Shown here: piece after piece, positions 1 through 8,695 of the stretch
Position numbering within the stretch: the stretch's first letter is position 1
How the letters are laid out: each line of letters starts with the position of its first letter
Assembly: GCA_039105265.1 (NCBI GenBank)
Contig: JAPFFF010000001.1
Coordinates: 5,084,001-5,148,000, forward strand
Direction: 5' to 3'
DNA: 64,000 nucleotides
Origin: Tritrichomonas musculus
Taxonomy: Eukaryota > Parabasalia > Tritrichomonadida > Tritrichomonadidae
The notes under the pieces: model-generated
The model's database searches: none
What the model was told of the DNA's origin: nothing
What the model saw: only the letters and a program-made list of their open reading frames with translations
Made by a program: the position numbers and the translations under genes

Positions 1-107
1 GGCTAGACGATCATTAAGACCACATTTTTTTTTTAACGTACGATGTTTTTATTGAAAATTTTCAATTTATAACCTCAAAATTTGAGCGAAATCTTGTTAA
101 TTATATA

Positions 108-1190
108 ATGAATGCAATTATTTCAAATCCTGTATTTTTTAAAAAGATTATAGACGCTCTTTGTATTCTTATCGAAAGGGTTAATATTCAATGCGATGAA
201 ACAGGTCTTTCTCTTCAAGCAATTGACGATTCTCAATTATCTTTGATTTCAATGTATATAAATCGAAATTATTTTGAATCATTCGAATGCAGTTCAAACA
301 CAGTTTTCGGTGTCCAGCTTCAATCGATTCAACAAATTCTTAAATGTGTTAATAAAACAATGACTTTAAAAGTAAGAACAAACGATAAAAAAACTAAACT
401 TAAGTTTGATATCGAAAATTCAGGAAAGTCTATATCTGTTTCAACCCAATTAATCGACCTTGAGACAGAAAAGTTTAATATCCCAATAATTGAACCTACT
501 GCTTCAATTACAATGCCAACAAGCGAGTTTCGAAAACTTGTAAGTACTTTAAATCAAAATGGAGACATGGTTAACATTACAGTTTATAAGAATAATGTTT
601 TTTTATCTACAGATAAAAATCCAAATTTCACAATAAAACTCGATTCAACGTATTCAAAAGGGACTTTTATTACTTCCAATGCCAAAGAACCATTTGATAT
701 CTGCTTTTCTCTCAGATACTTGAGCTTTTTCACAAAGGCTTGTCCTCTTTCTGAAAAAGTGACAATTGAAATAAACAAAAATTTCCCATTGATAGTCAAA
801 TTTGATTTTCCTTTTGAAGTTGGCCAACTTAAGTATTTTCTGGCTCCTGTTACAAATGATCAACAATTTCTCATGTCAGACTACAATCAAAAAGAGCAAG
901 AGTCTTTTGAATTATTTCATTTCAATAATTCAATGGACTCAGAAAAAGTTAATAATTGTGAAAAATCTATTGAAAATGATGATGTTTTAATTAATGGTGG
1001 TGTTTTGATTAATAATGGAGCTGTAGGTTGTGCACAGAGTGAAAATCAGCAAACAAAAGATAGCACATATGATGATAGTACTAAAGAATTGATTGAAGCA
1101 TCATTTAAAATTATTGGCTGGGGACTCAAATGGATATACAACAAATATTTGGCACCAAAGGAAGCTGAACAAGAAAAAAATTCACAATAA
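108..1190 (+). CDS. PCNA-like DNA sliding clamp with C-terminal extension
   Basis: 360 residues from an ATG at 108. Residues about 1-249 read as proliferating cell nuclear antigen, the ring-shaped clamp that tethers DNA polymerases and repair enzymes to DNA in the nucleus. The N-terminus has the usual layout (helix, then LQAIDDSQLSL, which matches the family's LQAMDxSHVxL), and the core ends at FPFEVGQLKYFLAP, the normal PCNA C-terminal strand. PCNA is usually about 260 residues. Here about 110 more follow: an Asn/Glu/Ser-rich linker and then a hydrophobic, Trp-containing segment (FKIIGWGLKWIYNKYLAP) that could be an amphipathic helix. The sequence is quite divergent, so this may be a paralogue rather than the housekeeping clamp. 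Family call is firm from the motifs; the role of the tail is unknown. Confidence 0.85.
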   Translation: MNAIISNPVFFKKIIDALCILIERVNIQCDETGLSLQAIDDSQLSLISMYINRNYFESFECSSNTVFGVQLQSIQQILKCVNKTMTLKVRTNDKKTKLKFDIENSGKSISVSTQLIDLETEKFNIPIIEPTASITMPTSEFRKLVSTLNQNGDMVNITVYKNNVFLSTDKNPNFTIKLDSTYSKGTFITSNAKEPFDICFSLRYLSFFTKACPLSEKVTIEINKNFPLIVKFDFPFEVGQLKYFLAPVTNDQQFLMSDYNQKEQESFELFHFNNSMDSEKVNNCEKSIENDDVLINGGVLINNGAVGCAQSENQQTKDSTYDDSTKELIEASFKIIGWGLKWIYNKYLAPKEAEQEKNSQ

Positions 1191-1197
1191 GTGATGA

Positions 1198-1630
1198 GTG
1201 AATCATCATCAATGTTGATAGTACTCTATTCTTATATTAATAAATATGAATCTCAAATTTTATATTACTATATTTATTATTTTTTTTCGAAATAAATATC
1301 TCAGAGAAGATAAAATCAATGAGAATAAAAATTTGTAAACCTTAGAATTTTGAATAAACTCATAGAAAATAATAAAATTTACTCAATTAGGGGTTTGAAA
1401 TTTTTCAATGAGTAAACTATTCAAAATTGAGAAAAAACAAATATGCCCTTAAATAACTGGCTCATCATTATTATTTGACAATACCAAATTTTCAATAAGA
1501 TTTCGTATTTTCTTATTAATTAATAACTGTTAATGCCATTTGTGATGCTTTGTTTAACTTTGAATATGAAATTATCACTGCGAAACTTTGTTCGAGAAGT
1601 TAATATCATATCAACATTAAATCATCGCTT
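1198..1630. other. AT-rich intergenic region, nothing recognised
   Basis: Lies between the PCNA-like gene and the dead kinase. It holds short A/T runs and the PCNA 3' flank. I see no gene, RNA or mobile-element ends in it. Confidence 0.4.
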
Positions 1631-2054
1631 TTGATTCTGGAGGAGATCCAAATCAGTGAAAATTTCTGAATTTATTCAAAAAGTATCTTTGAAAGAGCAA
1701 ATTGAATTAAACAGATTCATTGCTAGGATTATACAAAGAGACATGCCACCATTCATTGGAATTGCTTCTGCGATGGCTTATTTTCATTCTCACAAAATTA
1801 TTCACCGAGATTTAAAATAGGGCAATATTTTAATGGATGACGATTTATATATTAAAATAACCGTTTTTTTGCTCTCAAAAATTCAAATAGTATTTCTTAT
1901 CAATCCTCAATTGAATCCAAACAAACAATTCTTTATTCATGGCTTGAAATATTATATAAAAATGAATATTCTTGTGTAGGAGACGTTTATTCTTTATTGT
2001 ATATTTCAAAATCAATCAAAAAATCATCAAATATTTCTGTAAAATTAGATTGAA
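1630..2054 (+). pseudogene. Protein kinase pseudogene (TKL/Ser-Thr type fragment)
   Basis: One frame reads a kinase catalytic core: AMAYFHSHKIIHRDLK, then a stop at the position where P should follow, then GNILMDDDLYIKI. A second frame downstream continues with a kinase C-lobe-like stretch ending SCVGDVYSLLYI, which corresponds to subdomain IX (DVYSFG). The DFG/APE region is garbled and the N-lobe with the ATP-binding lysine is missing. This is therefore a decayed host gene, of a kinase type that trichomonads carry in hundreds of copies. No intact start was found. Assignment as kinase is firm from HRDLK and NIL; the subfamily is a guess. Confidence 0.75.
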
Positions 2055-2490
2055 TTTTCCTCTTCTGGTCTTTTTTTTTTGTCTTCTTCACTCTGCTTCA
2101 TCTCTTCATTTCTCTATTTTTTTTGCTTCTTCTTGCTGAATTATATAATATTTATATGTGTTGAATTCTGATACTAATCTTGTCATTTCATTATTTATTG
2201 GTTCTTCAATTACATCAATAATATGTTGATCATCAATTTTTAATACATCAATAAAAAAAAGGGTGTAAAGCATCCAAATCTTCCAGCTTTTCAATTGATC
2301 TACCAAATTTATTTTTATTGTCAGCAAAATTGTTTTGAATTAAATCCAACAAATTTCTGGGATTATTAATTTTCATTTGTGAAATATTTTGAATTTTGTT
2401 TGACCATTCATTTAAATCTTCACCTTTTGTAATTTGTTTATAAATATCAGTGATGTTTTTGATAATTTCATCTACCTCATTTAACAAATC
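2040..2490 (-). pseudogene. Relic of an AIG1-like GTPase C-terminal half
   Basis: Two overlapping minus-strand frames (2248-2487 and 2106-2327) together resemble the helical region that follows the GTPase domain in the two intact GTPase genes at 6.8-11.1 kb. The pattern LNEWSNKIQNI parallels LNKWIDIMHEL in the gene at 6769-8328, and the fragment ends in a Glu/Lys-rich run like the coiled coil there. The frame switch falls at an A-rich homopolymer near 2250. The GTPase domain itself is absent. The similarity is by eye, so this is a likely third, dead member of the local family. Confidence 0.5.
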
Positions 2491-2607
2491 TCATACATGA
2501 CATGAAAAGCAATTACTCAAGTAAAGTCTTGAATCTTCTCATATTTTTGTATTTCTTCATTTTTAATTTATTTATTATTTTTATTCTTACTCTTACACAA
2601 ACACACA

Positions 2608-3003
2608 ATGACAAAAATAATTCCAACATCAGCATTTGATTTACCACAAGAAACATTAACGAAGATTATTACAACTCTGAACACAAAATTACACGCAAAC
2701 ATAAAATTGGATTCAGAAGACAGAGAACAAAATATAACAAACTCGTGTAAGTATCTTAATGAAAACACAGCTTTTGATATTGTCTTTGACTCTGAACTTG
2801 AAACCGAAGATATAATGCCAGATGAGACTCTTGGCGAGGTTGATATCAATAGTTATGTTGAAGAAATCCTCAAACAAAGAACAAAACAAATAGAAGAAAA
2901 CATAGAAATTGCAAAGAAAACAATAAATAGTGTTCTAGAGCAAATTAATAATGAACCTGAAAATCAAGAATTATATGAGTATCTAGAGAAAAATGGAAGA
3001 TGA
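2608..3003 (+). CDS. Small hypothetical acidic protein
   Basis: 131 residues from an ATG at 2608, rich in Glu, Asn and Ile, with a predicted helical C-terminal half (roughly residues 85-130, EEILKQRTKQIEEN and onward) that could form a coiled coil. There is no signal peptide, membrane segment or recognisable domain. The pyrimidine-rich run ACTCTTACACAAACACACA directly before the ATG could be a start-proximal promoter. I do not recognise a family. It could be a real small gene or the surviving end of a longer one. Confidence 0.4.
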   Translation: MTKIIPTSAFDLPQETLTKIITTLNTKLHANIKLDSEDREQNITNSCKYLNENTAFDIVFDSELETEDIMPDETLGEVDINSYVEEILKQRTKQIEENIEIAKKTINSVLEQINNEPENQELYEYLEKNGR

Positions 3004-3158
3004 ACACAATATAATAATAACTCGAAATCTCTTATATCATTAAGAAATTTTGAGAAAATAAATATTTATAATTAATGTTGCATTCAATTAATTTTCTAAT
3101 GCAAACTTAAGGCAGATAATTTTCTAATGCAAACTCCAGAATATTAAAAAACTTTATT

Positions 3159-3159
<1 letters not shown>

Positions 3160-3211
<52 letters not shown>
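3160..3211. repeat. Long poly(A) tract (~50 nt)
   Basis: An almost pure A homopolymer of about 50 nt, followed about 40 bases downstream by an 18-nt poly(T) run. It has no target duplication that I can define, so it is not clearly a retroposon tail. Length may be unreliable in the assembly. Confidence 0.7.
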
Positions 3212-3214
<3 letters not shown>

Positions 3215-3232
3215 ATATATGTATATGACTTA

Positions 3233-3478
3233 TCAATGAAAATCAGAATGCTTTTTTTTTTTTTTTTTAAGAAAAAATTGAATTAAGTGCGTTAAAAAGT
3301 GATTGTCTTCTATTGCTCCAAGATTTTCATTTTTTCCAAAGATTTTTTCAATTGTACCATTGAATAACATTTGTGATTTGAATGATACTTTTGAAATTTT
3401 CAATTTGAAAATACGTAAAAAACTTTTTAAATTAAAAAAATAACTGTCACTTCCTTTCAAAAAGTCTTTTACATATTT
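3233..3478 (-). pseudogene. Short degraded coding relic, family unknown
   Basis: A minus-strand frame of about 75 residues reads well-formed protein (KISKVSFKSQMLFNGTIEKI and then LGAIEDNHFLTHLIQFF) before running into a poly-lysine stretch coded by the poly(T) run. The style resembles the N-terminal portion of trichomonad BTB- or ankyrin-type repeat proteins, but this is not certain. There is no convincing start or stop context. Probably a gene fragment. Confidence 0.3.
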
Positions 3479-3601
3479 TCAAATTCAAATGAATCACAAA
3501 TAAATTTTTAAGAAGTAATAATTTATTTGAATAATAATAAATAAAAATCAAGATAATTATCTTGATTTTTTATTAAACTTATTTGCTATAAACTAGCCAA
3601 C

Positions 3602-5254
3602 TTAACTATCATTTGATAAAGTACGAATAATTTCAGGAAGAATTTGAATTTTCCTTGATAAAACACCTGGGCAGAAGTATTGATTGTCAGACATTTTCTT
3701 ATATTGCAAAAGTTTTTCTTTTTCAGGGAACGGTGTGCAAAGCATTATTGAATCTTCCAAAATGATATTTGTAATAACAATCATTGCCCACTTCAACTTA
3801 TTCTCTTTCTTCAAATCTTCAAGAACAGCTAGCCATTGAGGTTTCACTTCTTCAATTCCTTGAAACTGGGTTACTTCACATTGTCCGATACCAAACTTGA
3901 TACCATATTCTTCAAATGTCTTGAAATCAGCTGTGATCAATTTCTTGGCATCTTGAGTAGTGATTGAAGCTCCACCACTGAACATTGTTTTACCGAATTC
4001 TTTAACAGACTGAATTCCAGCGATTTGTGTCAGTTTGGCAACAATTTCTCTGTCTCTATCTGTTGTTGTTGGACTTTTCAATATAACTGTATCATTAATT
4101 ATTCCAGAAAGGAGAACAAGAGCTGTTTCTTTATCAATTTCTACGTTATGCTTAACATATTGTCCATAAACAAGTGAACATGTGCTTCCAACAGGCTCTA
4201 TATCTAAAAATATGGGCTTTGATGTCTTTTCTGCAGCAAGACGGTGATGATCAATGATTTCTACAATTTCGGCATCTTCAAGACCTGGAATTCCTTGATT
4301 TAGTTCATTATGATCCATCATAATCACCTTCTTTTTCGGTCTGACAAGAAAAGTAGAACGTCGAATAATTCCAATGAAATATCCTTGATCATCGACAACA
4401 GGAAGTGCACGGAAATTCATCTTTGAAAGAAGTTCTTTCACGTCATCAAAATAGCTGTTTGGACTTATTATTGGGGGCCTTTGGTCAGTAAGTACAAATT
4501 GAATTGGAATTGACATTTTGAGCATTTGTAAAGTCTTATCTGAGTCTTCATCAGTAACAAAAACTGTCCCTTTGTAGTTTGAAATATCTGCATCTATTTG
4601 CTCATTTTCTGCAACACCAACAATAACAATGGCTGGACAATTCAACTTAATGGCAAGTTCAATGTGTTTTGTGCGATTTCCACAGAGAACAATAGGCATT
4701 GATCCTTTAAGCTTAGTCATAAAGCTTTCATACTTTTCATATCTCATCATTCCAAGTGCAATAGTTGTTTTGAAAAGAGTTTCTTCCCCTTTTTTAAGGT
4801 AGCGTCCATGAACGAGTTTGGATAAGTTACCAACACAGAATTGAATAATGGGATGTGTATGTGAATTATTTTCAAGGAAAAATGTAGTAATATCATCGAC
4901 CGGAAGTAATGTTTCATATTTATCTCCATTGAATATAGGAACAACTGGCGCTTTCTTATTTTTAAAAAATTGACAGAGTGAGTAAATTGGATCTTTGACA
5001 TCTAAAACATCTTCATATTTTTTAATAACATCTGAAATCCTTAGCCTGATATTTTGAACATATGTGGGTGCTTCAATGTTTAATCGTGAAAATTGAGCTT
5101 TTGTAATATCGTTCATGTGCCCTCTAATCGGAATATATTCATGTTTTGGATCAATTTTGTTTTTCAAGCGGGAATAAGCCCATGCTGAACAGATTGAGTC
5201 CATATCAGGATTTCTGTGGCCTGTGATATATATCTTTTCTTTCTTTTCTGTCAT
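3602..5254 (-). CDS. CBS-domain family II inorganic pyrophosphatase
   Basis: 550 residues. I choose the ATG at 5254 (MTEKKEKIYITGHRNPDMDS) over upstream codons because the catalytic motif normally starts within about 10 residues of the N-terminus. Order: DHH nucleotidase-type domain begins with GHRNPDMDS (metal ligands H13, D17, D19); then a first CBS domain, a DRTGG-like domain, a second CBS domain (FRALPVVDDQGYFIGIIRR); then the DHH domain resumes with MMDHNE and IDHHR; and a DHHA2 domain with SRKIQ near the C-terminus binds the substrate. This is the layout of the clostridial CBS pyrophosphatases, which hydrolyse pyrophosphate to phosphate in the cytosol and are regulated by adenine nucleotides at the CBS pair. 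The canonical SRKKQ reads SRKIQ here. A bacterial origin by transfer is likely (inference). Confidence 0.93.
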   Translation of the reverse strand: MTEKKEKIYITGHRNPDMDSICSAWAYSRLKNKIDPKHEYIPIRGHMNDITKAQFSRLNIEAPTYVQNIRLRISDVIKKYEDVLDVKDPIYSLCQFFKNKKAPVVPIFNGDKYETLLPVDDITTFFLENNSHTHPIIQFCVGNLSKLVHGRYLKKGEETLFKTTIALGMMRYEKYESFMTKLKGSMPIVLCGNRTKHIELAIKLNCPAIVIVGVAENEQIDADISNYKGTVFVTDEDSDKTLQMLKMSIPIQFVLTDQRPPIISPNSYFDDVKELLSKMNFRALPVVDDQGYFIGIIRRSTFLVRPKKKVIMMDHNELNQGIPGLEDAEIVEIIDHHRLAAEKTSKPIFLDIEPVGSTCSLVYGQYVKHNVEIDKETALVLLSGIINDTVILKSPTTTDRDREIVAKLTQIAGIQSVKEFGKTMFSGGASITTQDAKKLITADFKTFEEYGIKFGIGQCEVTQFQGIEEVKPQWLAVLEDLKKENKLKWAMIVITNIILEDSIMLCTPFPEKEKLLQYKKMSDNQYFCPGVLSRKIQILPEIIRTLSNDS

Positions 5255-6768
5255 TAATAAAAAAATGAAATGAATATTAAACTTTTTCAAATAAAAACAA
5301 AAGAAAATCCATCGTTTGAAAATCAAAAAGAAAAAAATATTTAGTATTATGCCAATTCGCTCAAATATTGGAGTAAAATATATTTTATTTGGGATAAAAA
5401 CTCTATCTCAATTTTGAACAAATCCAATACTTAGAGTTTTGTTGGCAAGTTTTATCTCTGAACCATATGATTGTGCATAAAATAAAATTATTTTTATCGA
5501 ATAAATATTAACATCCAATTGAATAGTTTAAATATAATATCGAATTCACTCTCAAACAACACGATATTTATAATTTCATTAATGCATTTAAATAATGCAT
5601 TCAATTTTTTGAAAACAATCAAATCCGATTATTTAAAAATGAATTACTTTACAAATTAAAAATTTCAAAATATTTGCTAGAATCAAAAAGTTATTTGATT
5701 TTATTACAAATTAAAAAGTTATTTTTGATACCTAGCAAATATTTGATACAAAAAATATTGTATAATTCAATTCAAAAAGTTAATATCACATACTCAATAA
5801 CATTAAGGTTCCGATTTCATTTGAGACCCTCTCTCAATTTTCTTAGCAATTGAGAAGCATGTGTCTCAAATTTTTAGTGAGACACAGAAAATACATAATA
5901 AGAAAAAGTGATTTTTCGGATTATTTTTAATTCAATTTCCCACTTTTTTGAGAGCATCCGACCAAAACAAATTTTTAGAGCATCAAACTTTTGAGAGACT
6001 TCTAAAATTGGCTGTTTTTACAATTAAATCGATTAATATAGCTTCCTATTTTTATCAGTATAATTCATTTTTTTTAATTAGTAAAAGTCTTATACTTGGT
6101 TACCACAACTTATTTTCTCATTTAATACTTCTCATATATCAATTTTTTTAAAAAAAGTTATAAACATACCTATAATTATACTGATTGAATTAAATTATAA
6201 TTACATTAAGCTAAATAACTGAATAAAAAAGGAGATTATGGTTGTCGATTTAATAATTATATCTAAAAGTAGTATACAAGTAGCATTAGGCGAGAAAGTA
6301 AGTCATACTAATCAAGTAAAGGAATTTTGCTAATAAGGAAAATGAGTTATACTTTCTAGGATTTGACGAAAACATTGAAGAAAAGTATCAAATCCTAGAA
6401 AGTTTTTTTATTGATATAAGAATTCATGATGATAAGCATAAACTCACATCATTATTTTATTCAATTACAAAAATATCCAATAATCACCATCGTTATGACA
6501 ATTTTTTCCAAAATCGAGTCAATTTTGCATGATAAAGAATTTTACTAATTCAGAACTCTTTCACATTTTCAAAGGCAACAAAAGAATTCTTTTATATTTA
6601 TTTGAAGAAAAGATAATGATTAAATAAATTTGAATAGAAAAAGTTTATTTTGAATGGAAAATGACTCAATTATTTTCATATATAATTCAAAATTTCCACT
6701 TTTTCAAAGTTCATATCTAAGGTCAATTTTTTAAAATAAAAGTATGTTTTATTATAATAGAATGTTTT
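5255..6768. other. AT-rich intergenic region with hairpins
   Basis: About 1.5 kb between two minus-strand genes. It contains a CTCTCAATTTTC...TCTCAAATTTTTA hairpin-like motif at about 5829-5880, similar to one at about 58895-58940, and a perfect long stem at 6351-6403 listed separately. The only long open frame (5948-6151) is AT-rich, low-complexity and not credible as a gene. Confidence 0.5.
6230..6410 (+). ncRNA. Candidate structured RNA or hairpin ending in T-run
   Basis: A perfect 16-bp stem: ACTTTCTAGGATTTGA at 6351-6366 pairs with TCAAATCCTAGAAAGT at 6388-6403, with a 21-nt loop, and is followed at once by seven Ts, the layout expected for a terminator or for the 3' end of a small Pol III-type transcript. 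The sequence upstream (6231-6350) is less AT-rich than its surroundings and includes AAGTAGTA. I could not match it to any snRNA, snoRNA or tRNA. The stem is certain; an RNA gene is only a possibility, and the 5' boundary is arbitrary. Confidence 0.3.
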
Positions 6769-8328
6769 TTATATGAGCAAACAATCATCATTTTTTTGGT
6801 TTTCCTTTAATTCTTCAATTTCTCTATCTTTATCTTTTATTGCTATCTCATATCTTTCTTTTTCTTTTGAATGCCTAGTTTCTATTTCCTTCAATTGTGC
6901 TTGAAAATCATTTTTTAGTATTGCGTTTCCTGATTCATATGATTGCTTCAGATCTTCAATTTCTTGTTTTCTTCTCCTTTCATTTTCTTCTTCTTGTTCT
7001 TTTAACCTCCTCGAATGATCATTATTTAGATTGTTTATCATTTGCTCTAATTCCGTGAATTTTCTAATTTGATCTGAGTTCATTCTTTCTTTTTCTTCTA
7101 ATAATTTTTTTTGTCTAGCCATCTCTTTTTCATTGAATTCATTTTTTATCATGTTTGTGTGCAATTTTGAAATGTCAATAACTGATTTTTGGCACCATAC
7201 TCTAATTGCATCTTTTAAACATGAACTTTTTTCATCTTTATATATTATCTTATCTAAAAAATGATCAAACAACTCAAATTCTTCCAAACTCTTGAAATCA
7301 TTTTCATACTGTTCACTATTAGGGATTAGTTCTTTTATTACAATAGCAAATTCTTTGGCATTATTTATATTTTTATGCAACAGTTCATGCATTATATCAA
7401 TCCATTTATTCAGTTCATTTGAGGTTTTCTCTTTTTCAAACTGTTCATGAATTTTTTCACAAATTTTATTGACTTTGTCTAAAACATCAGTTGCATGAAT
7501 CAATCTAACTTGTTTCATTTGAAGAAATGCAATTTCACTAATAGAAATCTCATGGACTGGATTCAAAATATAGTCTTTTTGTATAAATTCTAGTAATCTT
7601 TCACGATCTTCGAAATCATATTGTTTCCCAATATCTTTTACAGTAGCTTTTGGAAAAGTAAAAATATTTTGTAAATTTTCTTTAAAAAAATTAATCCACT
7701 TTTCCACCAATGGATCAGCTCCTCCATCATTTATATCAGAAAAATAATCAATTCCTGACCAATCTATAGGACCTTTGGTTATAACAAATCCGATTTTATC
7801 TGTTTCTTTATAATATTTTGGAAGCATTGTTTCTAGTCTTTTAAAACTGCTAATCATTGCGTCGCCTCTTCTTGACTCAAATTCGTGTTCTGAAATAACC
7901 AATAATACTTTAACTCGTGTATCATTTCCATTGCTGTCAAATATACTTTCTATAGCAAATGCATTTATAATTTCTTGTAAATACCCACGAGAATCCTCAA
8001 ATCCCGGGCAATCACAAAATAAAATATTTGATTTTGGATCTGATATAATAGATGGTTCAGTTGTACCTGGAGCACATCCAGAAAAAACTCCATTCCCAAT
8101 TAATTTAGTTTTTTTACCAGTGGCCTGAATAATTAATTCTTGATTTGATAAAGAACAAGATAGTGAGCTTTTGCCGCTTCCAGTCATGCCTATTAATACT
8201 ATTTTTGGCATTTTTGAATTTTGGCCAATTTTTTCTTTTATTGAGTCTTGGGTATTCTTTATAATAATATTAAAATCATTAATATCTTTACGAGACAATA
8301 AAAGTTCTTTTTCATTTAAAGATTTCAT
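6769..8328 (-). CDS. AIG1-like P-loop GTPase with C-terminal coiled coil and CaaX-like end
   Basis: 519 residues from the ATG at 8326-8328. GTPase signatures: G1 GMTGSGKS at residues 47-54, G3 DCPGF at 106-110, and a G4-like ITKG at about 183-186, the style of the AIG1/GIMAP-related GTPases that are strongly expanded in trichomonads. A helical region follows (about 270-390), then a long Glu/Lys/Arg-rich coiled coil (about 395-512). The protein ends CLLI, which fits a CaaX prenylation box and would anchor it to a membrane as in some GIMAPs (inference). It is divergently paired with its paralogue at 8696, with 367 bp between the starts. The substrate is GTP; the cellular role is unknown. Confidence 0.85.
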   Translation of the reverse strand: MKSLNEKELLLSRKDINDFNIIIKNTQDSIKEKIGQNSKMPKIVLIGMTGSGKSSLSCSLSNQELIIQATGKKTKLIGNGVFSGCAPGTTEPSIISDPKSNILFCDCPGFEDSRGYLQEIINAFAIESIFDSNGNDTRVKVLLVISEHEFESRRGDAMISSFKRLETMLPKYYKETDKIGFVITKGPIDWSGIDYFSDINDGGADPLVEKWINFFKENLQNIFTFPKATVKDIGKQYDFEDRERLLEFIQKDYILNPVHEISISEIAFLQMKQVRLIHATDVLDKVNKICEKIHEQFEKEKTSNELNKWIDIMHELLHKNINNAKEFAIVIKELIPNSEQYENDFKSLEEFELFDHFLDKIIYKDEKSSCLKDAIRVWCQKSVIDISKLHTNMIKNEFNEKEMARQKKLLEEKERMNSDQIRKFTELEQMINNLNNDHSRRLKEQEEENERRRKQEIEDLKQSYESGNAILKNDFQAQLKEIETRHSKEKERYEIAIKDKDREIEELKENQKNDDCLLI

Positions 8329-8512
8329 GTTATGTCAATTAAAATATGAAGTCATATTTTTCTTAAACAATGATCATACAATAAACAAATTTTCAATTAA
8401 AAAATTCAATATATGGTCATTCATCATTTGAATTTTGAATTAAGTCGTTATTAATCGGACCAAAATAATATGAAATTTATTTAAACCCATTAATATTTAT
8501 GACCACACTATA

Positions 8513-8547
<35 letters not shown>

Positions 8548-8695
8548 TCATTTATTAATGACATATTTATTTTATACGGCATTTTTATTTTATACGGCAT
8601 TTTTATTTTATACGGCATTTTTATTTTATATGACATTTTAATTTCAATATAAAAGTATTGTAACCACTTCCAAAATATTTTCATTTCCAAAAACG
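8329..8695. promoter_or_regulatory. Shared divergent promoter region with TA microsatellite and 18-bp tandem repeats
   Basis: The 367-bp gap between two head-to-head GTPase genes must hold both promoters. It contains an alternating TA run at about 8515-8546 and a short tandem array at about 8562-8637 with the 18-bp unit CATTTTTATTTTATACGG, repeated about four times. No single promoter element can be assigned with confidence. Confidence 0.5.
8565..8637. repeat. 18-bp tandem repeat, about 4 copies
   Basis: Unit CATTTTTATTTTATACGG, with the first and last copies slightly changed. It lies in the divergent promoter region 60 bp upstream of the GTPase-actin gene, so copy number could influence expression (inference). 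Confidence 0.8.

Noticed and set aside
5948-6151. 67-residue plus-strand frame in the intergenic region
   Set aside because: Low-complexity Phe/Ile/Ser-rich sequence with no start context or neighbours; typical chance frame in AT-rich DNA.
6240-6300. U2 snRNA-like string AAGTAGTA in the candidate RNA
   Set aside because: Only the short GTAGTA matches; the conserved 5' stem and the Sm site of U2 are not visible.
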